Part shown: positions 33,052 through 46,940 of the stretch, piece after piece
Position numbering within the stretch: the stretch's first letter is position 1
Layout of the letters: each line of letters opens with the position of its first letter
Made by a program: the position numbers and the translations under genes
DNA from: Bradysia coprophila
Taxonomy: Eukaryota > Arthropoda > Insecta > Diptera > Sciaridae
DNA: 64,000 bases
Assembly: GCF_014529535.1 (NCBI RefSeq)
Contig: NC_050737.1
Location: forward strand, 2,636,447 to 2,700,446
Reading direction: 5' to 3'
Notes under the pieces: generated by a model
The model's database searches: none
Seen by the model: the letters and a program-made list of their open reading frames with translations, nothing else
What the model was told of the DNA's origin: nothing

Positions 33052-33787
33052 TTTACCATTCACTGACCTTAAAGAATTCAAATCTTTTCCGATTTCGAAC
33101 CACTTGAATTCATTTGGAACGAGGAGATGAAAATTTCGCATTATGGTCCCATCATGACATGATGATCATGTAAGAAGAGGGTGGTCAACTTAGACATGTT
33201 TTACAGTATTTCAATTTACTGTTAGTTTATCGTTTTTTATTAGCTTGTCTAAGGATTAATTCCCCTTGAACCCATCGATTAAACATACAGAGAAACTTTT
33301 TTATGTTAAAAATCAACTTCAATTCTCCGAGTCATTCATAGTTAATTCACATCAATTTGTTGGTTTTTTTTCACCTATGTCGCCTTTGCCATATGGCATT
33401 GTCATTACGTAAAAGTTGAAACATAATAACTTATTAATGAATGGCAAACTTACACAAGTAAAAGTGTGAAAGAGAAAAACTCCAGCTAGAAAACTATTGA
33501 TTCTGGAATACCCGTGCGACTTATATGGTCGAATGAATTGAGTTCCCCAAATCATACAAAGTTTTTAAATTTTTTAGGGATTACTTGCTAAATATTTACA
33601 CTTTTCAACTTCAACCGTTTTTATACTCAATTTGTTTGCCGTTGGTAAATTATATACACTAATTTTAAATGAAAATTCTTCACCTTAAATCTTACGACTC
33701 GTGTAGTATGCATGCATGTATTAATATAAGTCCTCATTTTATCTGCCTCAATCCGAGATAATATTTCATAGTTCTTAAAGGATAAAT
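33052..33787. other. AT-rich sequence, no gene seen
   Basis: Nothing beyond short frames without motifs was found. The stretch ends in the 7-bp duplication of the next MITE. Confidence 0.4.
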
Positions 33788-33948
33788 CAACGCACTTTAA
33801 GCAAAAGTGGTACTCTGAAAAGGTACTGAAACTTGACAGTGCTCCATACAAAACTTTACACTCTAAAAAGAGTGGGGATAAAATTTCATACAAAATAGTA
33901 CTCTATTTGGCAGCTATCATTAATAGCACTTTTGCTTGAAGTGCGTTG
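33788..33948. mobile_element. 161-bp foldback MITE, family A copy 2
   Basis: Same family and length as 282-442 but inverted. Ends CAACGCACTTTAAGC and GCTTGAAGTGCGTTG lie between perfect 7-bp repeats GATAAAT (33781-33787 and 33949-33955). The shared interior includes ACTGAAACTTGACAGT and TTTGGCAGCTATCATTAAT. Confidence 0.85.
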
Positions 33949-34049
33949 GATAAATAGAAATACAGTTAATGTCAACGAAATATTTTGTTTAGATTTTCTT
34001 CAGGTGTTCCACTCATCCAAACACACAACTTTATATATATATATATCTA

Positions 34050-34460
34050 TTTTATCACATAAGCGAAAACGAGACAACAACTCAGGTCTATGAAGTGTAA
34101 TTTTCTAATTAAACTTATAGTTAAGTAATTTTGACAGCCGACCATCGCGCGTATGTGATAATAGTACTTTATTTCATATGGAGTAGGATCCTCGAGCGAC
34201 AGCGAGAATCCTACTCCATATGAAATACAATGCTTTATTGCATAAGCGAAAACGAGACAACAACATATGACTGTTTTGACAGCAACCTATTAATGTATGA
34301 ATTAGCGCTCTAGATAAGTAATTTTTCGGGGAATCACACCGCGAATGCAATAAACTATTTTATTAAATAAGCGAAAACGAGACAACAACATAGAACTGAA
34401 GTGTAATTTTCGAATTATTCTTCTAGTTAAGTAATTTTGACATTCGAACATAGCGCGTAT
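34050..34460. repeat. Three direct copies of a 130-180-bp unit
   Basis: AAGCGAAAACGAGACAACAAC begins each unit at about 34059, 34243 and 34369. It is followed by diverged text with GAAGTGTAATTTTC, TTAAGTAATTTTGACA and GCGCGTATG. A palindrome, CATATGGAGTAGGAT / ATCCTACTCCATATG, sits at 34177-34225 within the first interval. No function was recognised. Confidence 0.65.
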
Positions 34461-37400
34461 GAGTGGAAAACTGTATAAGTACGCATTGCCGGTGTGTGAT
34501 TGTATGAGTGAACCGGGTGGGTAAAACGTATGAGTCTAAAAACTGTTGCCGTTAATCAAAAGATAATTTTAGAATATTTATCTCTTGAAAATGAAAGTCA
34601 TCAAATTTGAGACAGTTAATTATGGTTGAATAAATTAAATGAATAAAACGAACGTTAAAGTGTTAAAATGAATTATAGAATCCGAATTAATCCATGTCAC
34701 AGCAAAATGTTTATCTTCGATTTTGTTGTTGTTGAATCTGTGACATATTTGAAAATAAAATAATTTTTTAAAATTTTCAAGATTTTCTTTCAAAAAGCTA
34801 TGCCAGATAAACTTTCTCTTTGTAAATTCACTTAACAATACACATTATTTCATCATTTAAAGACTACTTTTCAAATAAATCCAATGTTCAATTCAGTGGA
34901 CAGGTGATAATATTTATCGCTTAGATAAATAAATTAAACACAAAAGCTTACGCATGGATTATGTTATTTTTCCGTTTCTTTTGAAAAAAAACATCAGATT
35001 TTCATCATAAGCTGGTTTTAATAAAACGGAAGTATAAAATGCAAAAATATACGACATGAAATGGAAATTATAATATTTGTTTGTAAGTTTTCCATTTCTG
35101 CAAAAATCCCATTCCGACTCTTGCTTTGACTTATTGCTTCATTACCATGATATTTCGTGCACAATTTCTTTGTATTTTGAGGCAAACCATTTTTTTATCG
35201 TTGAATTATCAATTGATCAAATTTAAACGAACTTGATAACGGAATATAGACTAGGAATGAAAGAACGGCTAGGGAATCAATGGCACCGAAGAATGGTATA
35301 TATTCTAACCAATTTCCACCAACTGATGAATTGTGGTTACGCAGGTATAGATGAACTTTTCCCTTATCATAGATCTTGTCAGCATAAACTATCCCCATTT
35401 CGCAAGTGGTGACTTATTTTCATAGCGAAATATACGCTTCAACATATTTATACAACTGGGGAAACTACCTAAATTTTCTGTACATTTTCTTCAGTCTTAA
35501 CAGCTGCGTTTTGCTTTTAGACCAATTCCACATGTTCGACATAAATTTATTTGTGTGTGTTTAGATTTTGAAGTAACAGATTTTTACTTAGAACCCATAT
35601 TTACCTAAATTTAATATTATTGTGATCAAATCTTATAAATTCGATAGTATTTGCGGCCTATTTTTGGTAATTTAATTCCTAAAAGTTCTTCGAAATTTTT
35701 GAAAAAAATATTTGAGAATTTGAAAGAATTTTACGGATTACCAAAAATAGGCCATGTCTGTAATTGGAGGAAGAAATCTACCAAGGATGGTTATAAAACG
35801 ACCATTTTGCTACAAAAGAAAAGAGCTCATCGCCACAATTTCAATGGAAAATTCGTCTTCACACTCGTTTTTAATGATTTCTCTGTGAGAAATGAATCAG
35901 TTGATTGTTTTCATGGTAACCGTTAAAAAAACTGTACCGGAAATTATACATTAATTGTTTGAATCTCAATGTGTACAGCACACACTGTCATACAAGTATG
36001 CTTTTTTTCATGATTCATTGGTCGATATTCCTTTATGTCATATGTTGTGACATGCGCATTTTCATTCGATACAGAACCGGGGGATGCAATTTTTTGGAAA
36101 TCGTATAATTAGTATTTACGCTACGAGTGCTGTAAAGAGTCAATTATTATGTGCCACATATGACTTATGTCGTTGGTGACATAATTGACTTAATTTAATT
36201 TGAGTCAACTGTGAGTCAATCCTCATTTTTTATAGGGATGCGTAGATGCATACACAGAAGAGGTACGGAAAATGCCCTACAATTGTTCAACTGTAAGGAC
36301 ATACACTTACTAAACAGTAATTGACAATGACTCCTTGTGCGAATTAGTTGTTTGTACATGTGATGACCACACGAGCAATGTCGTACTGTCGTACACAAAG
36401 AAACACTTACAGAATAGACTGTAATATTTCGGAGTGCCCGAGTGGATGGTCCGATAAAGCGAAGGTTTTCGGTTTATTCCTTGGATTAGCACCAGCAAAG
36501 GCGTCATAGAGTGGGAGTTGCCATTCAATGATTCCATCAAAGAGCGTAACGATATTAACAATTTTGAATGCATGATAAATATTCATCATAGTCGTTTCTG
36601 TCGTTTCGAATTAATTTATCTTCCATACAAAGTCTGTTTTAATAATCGAGAGTGTTCGTGTTCCAGTCCAATTAAAAATATGAACTATTCACAATAACGA
36701 ACTCAATGGTTATATTTACGTGAAAAATTCATTGTGAAACCCCCGGTGCGTAGACTACTAATTCGTTCATCATCAAACATTATAAGACCGTTTTATAAAT
36801 GAAGAAAAACAGTTGCACTGCCGAAACAAAATCGATATTTTGAGCATGCAAACCTCCCCTATTAAATTGTTGTGTGCCAAACAAACACAGAAGCAAAATA
36901 TCACGTATATAGCGCATATTACAACAAACGAAAACAATATGCATTTTCGATTGCGTATAAATTTAAAACTCAGACAGTGAGTCAGTTTGAATAAAACTCT
37001 TCGACGCGAAGTGGTTTTTTTAAAAATAAAAATGTAATATTTTCTGAGTGAGCACCTAAGTTTTGTTGTTTATTTTCTGTAAATTTACAAATTATTGCCG
37101 TCAATCTTTTCGCAGTATTACAATCAATGTGGTCGTTTTTTGTGTGATCCATTATAGCATAAACGAAGTGTCGATTGAGAATGGCAAGAGGTCAAGGTCG
37201 ATTGATTTTGCAAAATCAAGAGATGGACTCTACACCGTCGTACCTGCTTAAGACTGTCTGATAATAACACTAAAATCACGCAAGAGTCGGTCGGATAACA
37301 CTTTCCCAGTGACACTCGATTGGTGACGAAATGTCTTTCACACAACTATACCCAGTTTGTCTTGAATGACAAAAGTTAAAAAAAATCATTGTTTTTGGTT

Positions 37401-37901
37401 GTTCTAAAACGCTACTCAACTTCAACACATGAATAACTTATACAACTAACTCGGAATACATAATATGAGTAATATAATATTTCACGTATTAACTCTATGT
37501 TGCAATAATTTGTATGCTGAAAAAGTGTTAAAAGATCTGTGTATAGCATTCACAATATGGTGCAACCAACACTGGAATTATTGATTTTTTTTTCGCTTAT
37601 AAAGTTGACGTTGCCCGAAGTGTTTATATGGATATATCATTCAAATCGTCAGTCTGTTTCGGTCATTTTTCGAGAATTCAAAAATTGTGTGTGCTCGGTA
37701 CATTGAATACACACATAATTTTTATGTGCATGAGTTGTCTGGGTGTGATTTTCCGTTTCCTGTTCAAGAGAATTTTCTTTTAAAAAAAAGTTAGAAAGTT
37801 ATAAACGCATTAGCCACTTTAATGGTTGACTATCGAGTGTAGTGTTAAATTCGATAGAAAACAAAGTTTTTAACAATTGCTGAGAAGAGTGACCTTGGAG
37901 T
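34461..37901. other. AT-rich sequence with one small foldback
   Basis: Besides the foldback at 35655-35753 no feature could be supported. The frame at 37180-37257 (MARGQGRLILQNQEM...) reads plausibly but ends in TGA with no context. Confidence 0.4.
35655..35753. mobile_element. About 99-bp foldback MITE
   Basis: GGCCTATTTTTGGTAAT is exactly inverted at the right as ATTACCAAAAATAGGCC; the centre is AT-rich. No target duplication was assigned. Confidence 0.65.
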
Positions 37902-37962
37902 ATGGACCAATTTTCAATTGTGAATGTTGTGACGATAAATTTTATCCATTCGGCTTCGTTTG
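37902..37962 (+). CDS. Candidate short first coding exon
   Basis: ATGGACC opens 20 codons (MDQFSIVNVVTINFIH...) ending at donor TTTG/GTAAAA, phase 1. About 250 bp upstream lies TCAGTCTGTT, which resembles an insect initiator. The evidence is thin and is listed because the phase matches the other candidates. Confidence 0.18.
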
Positions 37963-40900
37963 GTAAAAACGTACAACGTGAGCAAAAACGTGTACGATTT
38001 CCGACACGTTAGTTTTCGGTAGTCTGCCGGCAAAATGATAATAAGGGAAGAGCCAAATTAGCAAAAGTGTCTCGTCTCTGAGCCCAGCACATAAAGAAAC
38101 TCAAATACCGTCACTGCGTACATTAAATGGCTAAGAAATCAAAATCTGTTCCATCCAGAAACTACAACAGCTGTGCTGTAATCATATCATACTTCTGTTG
38201 TTGAAGGTTATTCCATTATCACAAGCCGAACATAGAAACGATAAATTATTATTCTCAAATTCTATACTGCATTCACCGGGTTCATTTCAGCGAGCCTCCC
38301 CTAATCATGCAAACCAGTATTGTCGCATGACTTAATGTGAGCTTCCTTCATATTTAAACAACCGGTTTGAAAATAAGCTGAATTGCACAATACATTAAGT
38401 GAATAATCGTTTCCACAAAGAGGGCTGTAAGTAGATAGCGCGGGAGTATTTTTATATTTAATCTCGTTTGGGTGGTGAGGCTAATTGTCAATGTGAATTT
38501 GTGAAGTTTATTTTGAAAGCATCGATCTTACAAGACGAAACAGAGAAAGAAGATTGATTTTATTTCAACAAAAAAAAAAATGTCGAAACCTTAGCAGTAA
38601 GCTTCTGGCTCGGTCAGAGCGCTGTGATGATAAAGAGAGTTTTCCTATCAATGGCAATGCAGTAGCGAATAAACTTCATTCTTAATTAACTTTTTTCAAT
38701 AGTAAACTATTACTTCATCACTTAATTTTCGGTGTATTGAAAGTCATAATCATTCCCTTTTAAAAAGTCATTATAATCACCACACAATCAAAATTTATAT
38801 ACAACAAACGTTTCAAGCGTATTGATATTCAGTTACGATACAACTCAATCTTTCTGTTTGTCTGCACATGAGTTTAGTTTCGCGCATTTATTCGATCGTT
38901 GTAAATATTGTTGTGTGTCTGTCGTGCCGCATATATTAGAGCCGTGATAAGGTGAAAGCTTGTCACTAGATCTTTTAAACAAATAAGCAGAATTACGAAA
39001 ATTCAAATCTCGGGTTAACATCTTCCTAGTTAGAGAGATGAACCGTTTAATTAGGAGGAGGGGAGATACATTTTTAGTTACATTTTACAAATACCCGCTC
39101 CTTGTACTCTTAATAAGCAAATTAGGTTTTTAATTAATAAATCGACGACCAGCACAGTGTTCAATATGCTTTAATCTTACTGCCAAAAACAATGGGCCTT
39201 ATCACCTTTTGCACGGTGTAACATTGAGCATCTAGTTCGACTCTGCCATTAGCAAAATTTTAATTATTTGTTCAGTTTTAAACGAGTGATTAAAGTGTCA
39301 ATTAGATAAGCCACATGTGATCTATCGACGTCTTTTCAAAATACTAATTTAAAACAAATTTTTCTTCCATTGTGATTACCGAATACTGTACAGAGGAGAG
39401 TTTTGCATTTTAAAATTAAGCATCTGAATGAATTCATATATAAACTGAAAATTATTCTTAACAGTCGATACAGAGCTCTACACAGAACTTACTTTACAAA
39501 CACATTGTGCTTACATTACATCTACAATTCTTTCACTGCCTCCTTACAAACGACCTTAGCACAGTTCAATACTCTGAAAGAGATATTAACAATCATCCTA
39601 TAGTACTGTATACGTGTATTTACACAGTACACCTTGGTTTAAGTAATTATACGTCTATATGTTTCTTATTTCAAAAGTAGATACAAAAAAGAGTTAAGTC
39701 GGTATACCTATAAATAATTAATGTAAATTCATTGCAAAGACAAAATGACGCGAGCAAAAAAATTACGCATGCGTTTTTCTGGTTCTTCAAAAAGCGTATA
39801 ATTGATGTTATGAAACAGTTTGTTTTGATTATCATGTAGACAGCATGTATTTCTTCTGAAGGAACTGAAAATTAAGTTGTTTTGCTGAATATTACAATTG
39901 ACGAAGACTCATAAATAACGATTTCATCTTGTTGGTTTATAATGTTTTCGTTCAGCTGTTTGATGTTATGTAGCTCTACGAGCCGACTGCACACATTATA
40001 ATGATTGGTACGATCTTTATACGCACGATTGCACGTCTACATTTTTGTGTGCCAATTGAATGAAAACAGCTGAATCAAACTGAAAATCATTTTCTATGTG
40101 TCTCTCATCGTAAACCGTAAAAGTCTCTCTCTGCTTTTCGCAGTTCGCTTTTCGGTATAGATTTGAACATAATCGCTTTCAATGACTCTCCACTACGAAA
40201 GTTTTATCTAATATACCGAAAATTGAGGGACTACTACTAAAATATCAACAGTCCAAAAAAAAGGTTACGCCAAACTCATCTCGCTCTAAATATCGACACG
40301 TCATACATTTGGATTAAACAAATTTCTGAGACCGGTGTTATTTCGACCCAAATTTTATTCATCCAAATTGACACTTGGAGTTCAACCCTTGAAATTCCAT
40401 TTTCGCTTAAAAACTTATCAGGTGAATGATCCACAATAGTTTTCGTCTAATTGACAGTCGGGGCTCAAGAGGAAACGTTTCACAGGCGGCAAGAATATGA
40501 CCAGCATCCAATCCATCCAATCTGTTACTTCCTTCGATCTAATGTATACACATTCTCAATGTATTGATGCAAAATCTTTTACTTCAGTAGTTTCAATGTG
40601 TACTTTGCTAAATAAAAGAACACTAGTCAGAGCTCACTGTTTGATTGTATTATAGCAGATGCAAAAGTTTGTGTTTTTTTAGACAATTTAGACAAATAAA
40701 TCATCTAGGTACGGCTCTGAGCAAAACAAACTGTACGGCTCTGAGCAAAGCAAACTTTATCTGTCTATCTTTTGATATAATACTCACTTAACCGATCGAA
40801 TTCCTTTCATTTTCGAGCATGTATAGCCTAATACGAAAGAGATACTTACTTACATCAGCTGCATTGAAAATTACAATCAGAATGTATAGCTTTATAGCGG

Positions 40901-41414
40901 ACCGACCCTGACCATTCGACAATGTCATCTCACACAACGAAAATATTTCTAAAATATTTATTTGGCAAATCAAAAATTTTGTATTTTCTAATTTTGAATT
41001 TAGTAAAGTATATATTCATCACAGCCACACATTAATAATGTATTTAGAGGTAAAATTGAAAAACCAGTCGAAATGTAGACGCGGTCAAACATTATAATGG
41101 AAGCGAAATAAAAAAATCTATTTGTATTGTAATACTTTGCATGGATTGACATAGGCATACATTTGTCTGTGATAGTTGAATGACAAATTAACGTAAATTT
41201 TTTAAAGGTTAATCCGATTCTTAAGTGGCTAATGTGAGATTTCAAAATAATATTTGATTTAGAAACTGGTAGAAACGGTTGCATTGAAGTGATAAGTGAA
41301 TTTGATGTGAGTGCTCAATTATTGGAAACATTTAAAAGAAAAAACACTTAAGTTGCTACAATCACGCCCGCGATATTAAACTGAAGTTGGATATTCAAAA
41401 TTTAATGGAATAAA
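37963..41414. other. AT-rich sequence, no gene seen
   Basis: Contains a 25-bp direct duplication, CGGCTCTGAGCAAA(A/G)CAAAC, at about 40711-40755. A weak inverted repeat around GTTTTCGTTCAGCTGTTTGAT lies at about 39946-40080. No gene was supported. Confidence 0.4.
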
Positions 41415-41487
41415 ATGAGTTTATTAAATGGATCGAATTTCACAACAGCAGCAGCGGAGGAGGACTCTTCGCAGTATATGCTAGATG
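41415..41487 (+). CDS. Candidate first coding exon, MSLLNGS-type
   Basis: AAAATGAG opens 24 codons with higher GC than the surroundings and a run of Ala and Glu (MSLLNGSNFTTAAAEEDSS...). It ends at donor GATG/GTAGGC, phase 1. The balanced codon use makes it one of the better candidates. The family is not recognised. Downstream exons are not identified in the window. Confidence 0.35.
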
Positions 41488-41735
41488 GTAGGCTTATATA
41501 TACAATTTCCTAATTAGATTTTAAGTTTTACTTTGATTATGTTAATGTGCTAGTAATTTAAATCGCTATTAAATCGACAGCGAGATCGAATCTCACTCTC
41601 AAAAACTAAACCGAAATATAAAATCAGTAGTTTTTTGAGCTCGTAATATTTACCCCTGTTGTCCTACAATAAATCCAACGATCCGATTTTCCAACGCTTT
41701 TCAAAACTCTTTTTTGTTAAAATGTCAGGGGACGT

Positions 41736-41934
41736 CAGTGAAATTTAGACACCACAGGTTTCTCAGCTGGTCCATTCAAACAAACAAAACTCATACTTGT
41801 TTACTAATGAAATAGTTATACATGTACGCGCGTGGTAGTGGTAAAACCTTATAAAGACGTATGAGTAGCAGTTTTGTTTGTCTGAGCAGCACAGATGAAG
41901 CAAATTCGTGTTTACATTTCACTCGCTTCCACTG
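41736..41934. mobile_element. Mariner-like MITE, family B copy 2 (degraded)
   Basis: Shares GGTAGTGGTAAAACC.TATAAAG and the right arm GATGAAGCAAATTC...CCACTG, followed by TA, with the copy at 20935-21167. The left terminus is worn and its TA is lost. Confidence 0.6.
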
Positions 41935-42004
41935 TAATTTACTAAACAAAGGCCAAACACAAATTGAGATCCTTTTGTTGCGATTTTTTGCTAGATATAA
42001 AAGT

Positions 42005-42117
42005 CAGGGCCGGACTGGCTACCCAAAAGTCATTTAGGAGTTGAAAGACGAAAATTTGTATATTGTCCTTCGCTTATACAAATCAAAAAGCCTTTCGGGT
42101 ATCAGTCCGAGCCTTAG
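42005..42117. mobile_element. 113-bp relative of the 2.68-kb hAT element
   Basis: CAGGGCCGGACTGGCTACCC at the left matches the end of the element at 29617-32295. The right end inverts it with mismatches (ATCAGTCCGAGCCTTAG). The interior is a short AT-rich stem. It is a deleted derivative. Confidence 0.65.
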
Positions 42118-45100
42118 TATTTGCATTCAGCTAAACCTAGGGTGAAGTGTTTTTCATATTACAGCAACACGGTATGCAGCTATTTATAAGACCATTACTT
42201 CTTACCTGTCTAAAAACTCAGACAAATTTCTAAACTGGAAAAGATAAACAATGAAGGTATGTGTCTGGCAAATTAATCGTTTAACTTTAAATGCCATTTT
42301 CATGAAAACAAAACGAAAATAAGAAAATCGAATTTTATATCGGTAACAAATAAAATAATCAAAGAAAACGTGATAGAGCACACTGTTATTAATGCACAGC
42401 ACATTCATCAAACTGTTATATACATGCACTTCGTTTAGCGGTGAATCCAATTCTTAATGGCTCTATCTCGAAATTAACTAACAATTACTATATAAAGTCG
42501 AGTTGTTTTTGCATGATATTAATTGATTAATATTCACCTAAATATCACACACAGACATGATTTATATTTATAGAGTACAAATTAGCGCTTGGACAAAAAG
42601 ATATGTACGAATTGATTGCAAGCGACAGTATGGTATGTCGGAATTGACTGCATGCAAACAGATATCCGTTATTCGATATATACGTTAACGTTATGGGGTA
42701 TCAATATCAATAAGCAATATGGTGTTGTCGAATATTTCCTTTTGTTTTATGGTATATTGAACTTAATCGACTTAAAATGTGTCTCAGGTGTCGCTGGTGA
42801 AAATTACACCATCGAAAAATAGGGAAGTAACTTTTTGAATAATATCATTGTTTCTGGTGTGTGGTAGTCGTAGTCAATTTGGAGGTTTTTAATCATATCA
42901 GTCAATAAACTCAGAGTTACATTTTAACAACATTAAAGCCGGTCTATAGAACCATTTCAGAAATTCTACGTGGACGTAGACGTCGCTATACAAATTGTGT
43001 ATTTTACCTAATTTAATCTCGGTTTTACTCGTTCGTAGTGAAATTCAAATCGTAAATGGAGTTTTACTCAATTTTTCGATCAACGTGAAATGTTATAGGC
43101 AATCAAAGCTTGAGAGAAATATTGACTCAGACTTTACAACAGTGGGTGCTTGAACGTTAGAACATTGGATATCGCTACTATTCTTTTAACTTATCTATAG
43201 AAATACGCTTCGTTATGTCACGAATATATCAGATCCAGTGTTAGTAATATCAAGCAATGTGATATGAGTTTGGAAAAACGATATGATCAAGTGGGAGCAA
43301 ACGGTGGTGTAAAGAAAAAAATCAAAATTTATACTGCATTTAATAGGTCGGAGAATCCTGAACTCACAAGTCAGTTACAATAACGATAAAGATGGTGGTG
43401 ATTGGTTATACCGAATCATTACTTATGAACCACCTTTTTGCTCCTCACGTTTTACATAGCTCAAAATTACTTCCAGTAATGAAGATTTCATAAGAAATGT
43501 TTCCATTAGGCTTTCACTCACCCATCTAGGGATAAGTCACCCCTGAAGAAAACCGGTCCGATTTTGTCTAGACAAATTTTGAAAGAATGTCTCTCTACTG
43601 GTTTGTCGGTGCTACCGGCTCGATAGGTATTAACCGAAAAAAGGAGCCAAAGAATCTTTTGATTTTGATATGTCAGATTATATCGACAACTCTGTACGCT
43701 ATGTACTGATCGATATGGATTTATTGATATTCAATGAATGTCCGTTAATTATTCGATCAGTAGAAATATTTCCCATGCCTACACCCCTCTCTTCAAACAG
43801 ACTTAATAGAAGTTTAATATTTACAAATTCACTATCTTTCAGCTACACGTTTACAAATTCATGCAAACAATTTTTTTTCCATCAACTTTTACTTGTAAAT
43901 AACTCACCTACTTTCAAATATATATTTTTTATGAATACAGAAATGGTTGAATGTAAGTGAAAAAAAAATAAACAAAACTTTTGCTCGTAGATCGTTTTTC
44001 ATACACAACCAGATAAAATAGTTACTGTGCAACATGATACGAAAATTTTTCACTCGTTGCATCCATCAACTGAAAAAAATATGTTTTGTGTACTCAGAAA
44101 AGGAATGAATGGATTGAAAAAAAGGTTTTCTTGGCTGCATTGTTTCAATAATGTAGAAAAACGTATGAAAATGTTTCTTGCCTATAAGTATTAAGTAGTT
44201 AAAGCATGTTTTGTATACATGTTTACAATTTACTTCTACTCAATATGGTTGGAAATTTTCTATTATTCCATTCTGTTCATTTCCACAAAGCTTCCGAATT
44301 GAGACCATAACCCACACTTGTTTTATGCGCTAAAAATTATGAATGGATTGAATTAACCGAAAGGTTTGTCTAACACAATTGACTTAGAATGATTATATTT
44401 TGGAAGTAGCCTCGGGCTGATATGATATTACATAGACTGGGGAACCGGCTTATATGAAGTAAACCCATGGGACACATTTTAAAGGGACATTAAAAAAGGA
44501 TCGATTTTATTTGTAAATCAAAGGTCAAGGGTCCTTTTGCAATGTGCATTTTATTTAGCCTTCGACATTTTATCGAGTTTTTAAGAGATATCTGGAAATA
44601 TACACGCAGAATTGAATTTTTAGAACAATTATTAATCTGTACTGCGTCGGTACTTCTAACTTAGTACGGTGCAACCTGAAACCCATCATAAATATACAAA
44701 AAAATTCCAAACAGTTCATTTTTTCTCTCAATTTAGTTTGCTAATTTTTGCTTGATTTTCTCCACCTAACACCTAACTGGTTACTCTTCGTTATTATGTA
44801 TTTGCGACATACTTTACAGAAAATGTTGTTTGTAATTATGCTTCCTTCAGGAAGCGTTAGTAAAAATTCAAATGATTGAAAATAGAAATTGAAAGTTCAA
44901 TCTCGTCTGGGCTTCAGAAAATACAGTACAGGTTGATGGCTCGAATCACTATCCTCATCTCATTCTGAAAATGAAAATTTGTACCATCACTACGACATAG
45001 CACAACTGTGAACGTTCCAATCAGACTTGTGAGTCACCATTCTCAGATGGTGTTTAATTACACCTTATAGACAATATGATGTCTGTCTAAGTATTCAATA

Positions 45101-45929
45101 TTTTCGAAAATTTCTGACCAATGTTCCTTAAATATTACGAGTAGCAATATAACTGATTATGCCACTGACTAATTCACTGACTGTAAGTAATGGATATAAT
45201 GCGACTTTCAGTCGGTTTTTCATTGTTCATAAAATGATTCTGCTGGTTAATGTAAAAAATCGTTTCCCAGTGCATATATGAAAAAAAAAAAAAACGTAAA
45301 TCTATCCGCATTATTTTCATATTTATATGTAATTAATGTTTGAACCTAGCTAATTTTAACAGCTGTGTTTAGTGAACTAAAGTTGCATTTTATGAACCGA
45401 AGATTGAAGTCTGCTAAATTACTTAACTACCATGACTTCATTAACATAATGAATGGAATATGTGCATAATGCTTTTTATAGGCGGGCGGCGAGCTTCATT
45501 ATGTTCGGTTTGAAAAAAAAATTGTCTATTACTCACCGGGTCCTGGAGGTAGTTATTGCAATTACACGAACAAAAAACGCAACTAGTAAGCACTTCGGTC
45601 GCAACTAATTATATACGTCGATTTCCTTGATTTATTCTTGCTTCAGTTGTTTTAGCATAATTTTGTGTCTGATAAATAACTGACCCATAAATAGCTCAGT
45701 TCTAAAAACGTTTTTTTTATATTTAAGAAAATGTTCAAAATCTGTTGGAGAAGAGGGATGAAGTTTTAATAGGCGACTTTTAAAGCGTTTCTTTATGAAT
45801 GTTTCGAATAGTCTGACGATGTGTTTTATCTGTGAAATTATCAAAAAAATAGTATATTACTATACAAGGGAAGGAATATTTGTGTTGCTCATCGTGATAC
45901 GAAATATCAAATTATTTCCCGAGTGTAGT
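42118..45929. other. AT-rich sequence, no gene seen
   Basis: No gene or clear repeat was identified. It is possibly intronic. Confidence 0.4.
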
Positions 45930-46011
45930 ATGACGTTTTCCTTTACGAAAGAGGGAAAGACATTTCCCTAGGGACGGAAAGTCCATTTTTCCTCCCTAGT
46001 AAAGGAAAATT

Positions 46012-46156
46012 ATAGTATTTTATTGCTATGTGAGACAAAATCGAGAATTACTTCGTATGTACATATTGTATATAACAAGTGAGCGAAGCGAACGCGTGTG
46101 TATGCAATATGTACATAAGAAGTGATTCGAGATTTTTCTCACATAGCAATACGATA
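46012..46156. repeat. 145-bp palindromic repeat
   Basis: TATTGCTATGTGAGA...ATCGAGAATTACTTC is inverted as GAAGTGATTCGAGATTTTTCTCACATAGCAATA around a centre GTGAGCGAAGCGAAC. A smaller foldback around TTTTCCTTTACGAAAG / TAGTAAAGGAAAA (about 45932-46010) abuts it on the left, and the TIR-bounded element abuts it on the right. Confidence 0.7.
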
Positions 46157-46317
46157 TTTTATCTTCCATGTGTGACTATTTCATACATTCAGCGTTTCTG
46201 TATATAAACTCGAAGACATACAAACACCACTGAAAGGTTTGGCTTATGTGTATACAAAGGCATCATGTGTGACAATTAAACAAAATCATGGCAACAAATC
46301 GAAACATCATCGTGAAT

Positions 46318-46395
46318 CTCGGTGGCCGAATCGGCTAGAGCGCGTCTGTTTTATGCATATGATCGTGAGTTCTATCCTCATAACAAACATTTTTT
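46318..46395 (+). repeat. tRNA-like pol III module 1
   Basis: GGTGGCCGAATCGGCTAGAG matches a pol III box A (TRGCNNAGYNGG). GTGAGTTCTATCC about 40 bp later is a degenerate box B. A T-run follows. The acceptor stem is not convincing, so this is tRNA-derived rather than a tRNA gene. Confidence 0.5.
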
Positions 46396-46854
46396 TCCAT
46401 TTTTTTTTTTCATTTTCTATCACAAAAAATAGTAAATAAACTGATCTCCAGTATAGTAGCTAGATTTTTAATCGAAGAAATATCTGCTGGGCACCGAGGC
46501 CTTAGCCTTTTTGTCATATTGATTACACCATATTTGCAATGACACATTTCTCGGCAGATATTTGTCCAATCGAATAACTAATTGCGTTACCGAAATCCTG
46601 AGATAAAAAGCTGCACAACGTAATTTTGAATAACAAGAATCCATTTAGTCAAAATTTGATTATTTTTCGTTCTAAATAAATTATGCGAGTCACACATACA
46701 CTCGCGACATTTTGTCGTGCATGTTAAATACTTATGTACTTTTTAAAATGATCAGACTACCTGCGACAGAGTCACTAACACATATATGGTCATTGCTTAT
46801 GTTCTACATACATGCGGGGTTTCATGACAACAAAATCAAATGTAATCATGAGTC

Positions 46855-46940
46855 TCAATGGCCGAATCGGCTAGAGCGTGAACTTTTTATGCATAAGATC
46901 GTGAGTTCTCTTCCCGCAACAAACATTTTTTTTTTTTTTT
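46855..46940 (+). repeat. tRNA-like pol III module 2
   Basis: Near copy of module 1, 541 bp downstream: ATGGCCGAATCGGCTAGAGCG, then GATCGTGAGTTCTCTTCCC and a long T-run. Confidence 0.5.

Noticed and set aside
43264..43310. Another possible phase-1 first exon, MSLEKRYDQVGANG
   Set aside because: The donor is poor and the segment very short; including it would overfit the alternative-exon idea.
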